A stretch of 64,000 nt of DNA from Aromatoleum bremense (GTDB taxonomy: Bacteria > Pseudomonadota > Gammaproteobacteria > Burkholderiales > Rhodocyclaceae), in the NCBI RefSeq assembly GCF_017894365.1, contig NZ_CP059467.1, positions 3,224,001 through 3,288,000 of the forward strand. Reading direction: 5' to 3'. Below the pieces are notes generated by a model, which was given only the letters and a program-made list of their open reading frames with translations, ran no database searches and was not told the origin of the DNA. Of the stretch, positions 63,846 through 64,000 are shown in pieces. Both the position numbers and the translations under genes were made by a program. Each line of letters starts with the position of its first letter. Position 1 is the first letter of the stretch.

Positions 63846-64000
63846 ATCTCGGCCGGGGCCGCCAATTTCGACATCCGTTCGTTCCGCCTCAACGACGAAA
63901 CGAGCCTCAATCTCTACGACCGGCCGTTCGCCGAGAAAATGATCGTGGTCTTCGAGTCCGACCTCGCGCAGGTGCAGCGCTACACCTATGAAATGTGGCA
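63843..64000 (+). pseudogene. cardiolipin synthase-like C-terminal fragment, runs off window
   Basis: From 63843 the plus strand reads 'VISAGAANFDIRSFRLNDET' and continues 'SLNLYDRPFAEKMIVVFESD', 'LAQVQRYTYEMW' to the window edge. This matches the segment just after the second HKD motif of ClsA/ClsC-type phospholipase D enzymes (GSANxDxRSFRLNxE). Upstream in the same frame no HKD domain is found: the sequence is instead the antisense of the EAL remnant. The 5' part of the gene has therefore been lost by a rearrangement. Confidence 0.6.

Overview
The window is a GC-rich bacterial chromosome segment, most likely from a motile betaproteobacterium of the Rhodocyclales (Azoarcus/Aromatoleum/Thauera type). 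This is inferred from gene content (FlhB-FlhA-FlhF-FlhG-FliA followed by a MotC/MotD stator, split topoisomerase IV genes, cytochrome b561/PepSY pair, DUF2889, DUF3108) and codon use, not from a database search. Coding density is high, and many neighbouring genes share 1-4 nt overlaps.

Layout. 1-1.8 kb: the end of a TetR regulator, an RluE-type pseudouridine synthase and an exported DUF192 protein. 1.9-10.2 kb: a flagellar operon flhB-flhA-flhF-flhG-fliA-motC-motD; the FlhG-like protein has lost its Walker A motif. 10.3-18.4 kb, minus strand: parC, a vapBC toxin-antitoxin pair overlapping the parC start, a HAD hydrolase, parE and mutL. 18.5-26.2 kb: purN, a DUF3108 protein, an RNA methyltransferase, a PLD-family protein, an MscS channel, a fatty acid desaturase, queD and a radical SAM protein. 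26.2-27.4 kb: an IS5-family element inserted in a small XRE-type regulator gene; removing it with one TA duplication restores the reading frame exactly. 27.6-29.0 kb: lysC and tRNA-Ser(GCU).

The most notable part is 29.3-35.1 kb. Seven tightly packed genes end in a P-type ATPase with an SCA membrane motif, the signature of the P1B-6 subgroup. Known P1B-6 ATPases (FezB) sit in fez operons that build ferrosomes, membrane-bounded iron-phosphate storage organelles. The six smaller genes encode two stand-alone HMA-like proteins carrying the same arginine-rich GR motif as the ATPase N-terminus, a degenerate ferritin-like protein with a membrane tail, and three small membrane or basic proteins. A PAP2 phosphatase and a DgkA-type lipid kinase follow. 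I read this as a candidate ferrosome locus with unusual accessory genes.

35.2-46.2 kb, mostly minus strand: envelope glycosylation genes (GT83, LAB_N, GT2), an LtaS-like phosphoglycerol transferase, cytochrome b561 with a PepSY protein, a zinc alcohol dehydrogenase, an aromatic aminotransferase, an AI-2E family permease and trmA. 46.3-52.8 kb: a divergent pyrophosphatase-like protein, a lipid kinase, a metallophosphoesterase, glucokinase, a GH13 glucosidase and a double-Cache periplasmic protein. 52.9-59.2 kb: tRNA-Arg(ACG) with a clear terminator, then an Mrp Na+/H+ antiporter operon (fused A/B, C, D, E, F, G). 59.2-64 kb: DUF2889, a bifunctional PutA, and a junction where an EAL-domain remnant abuts the C-terminal part of a cardiolipin-synthase-like gene that runs off the window.
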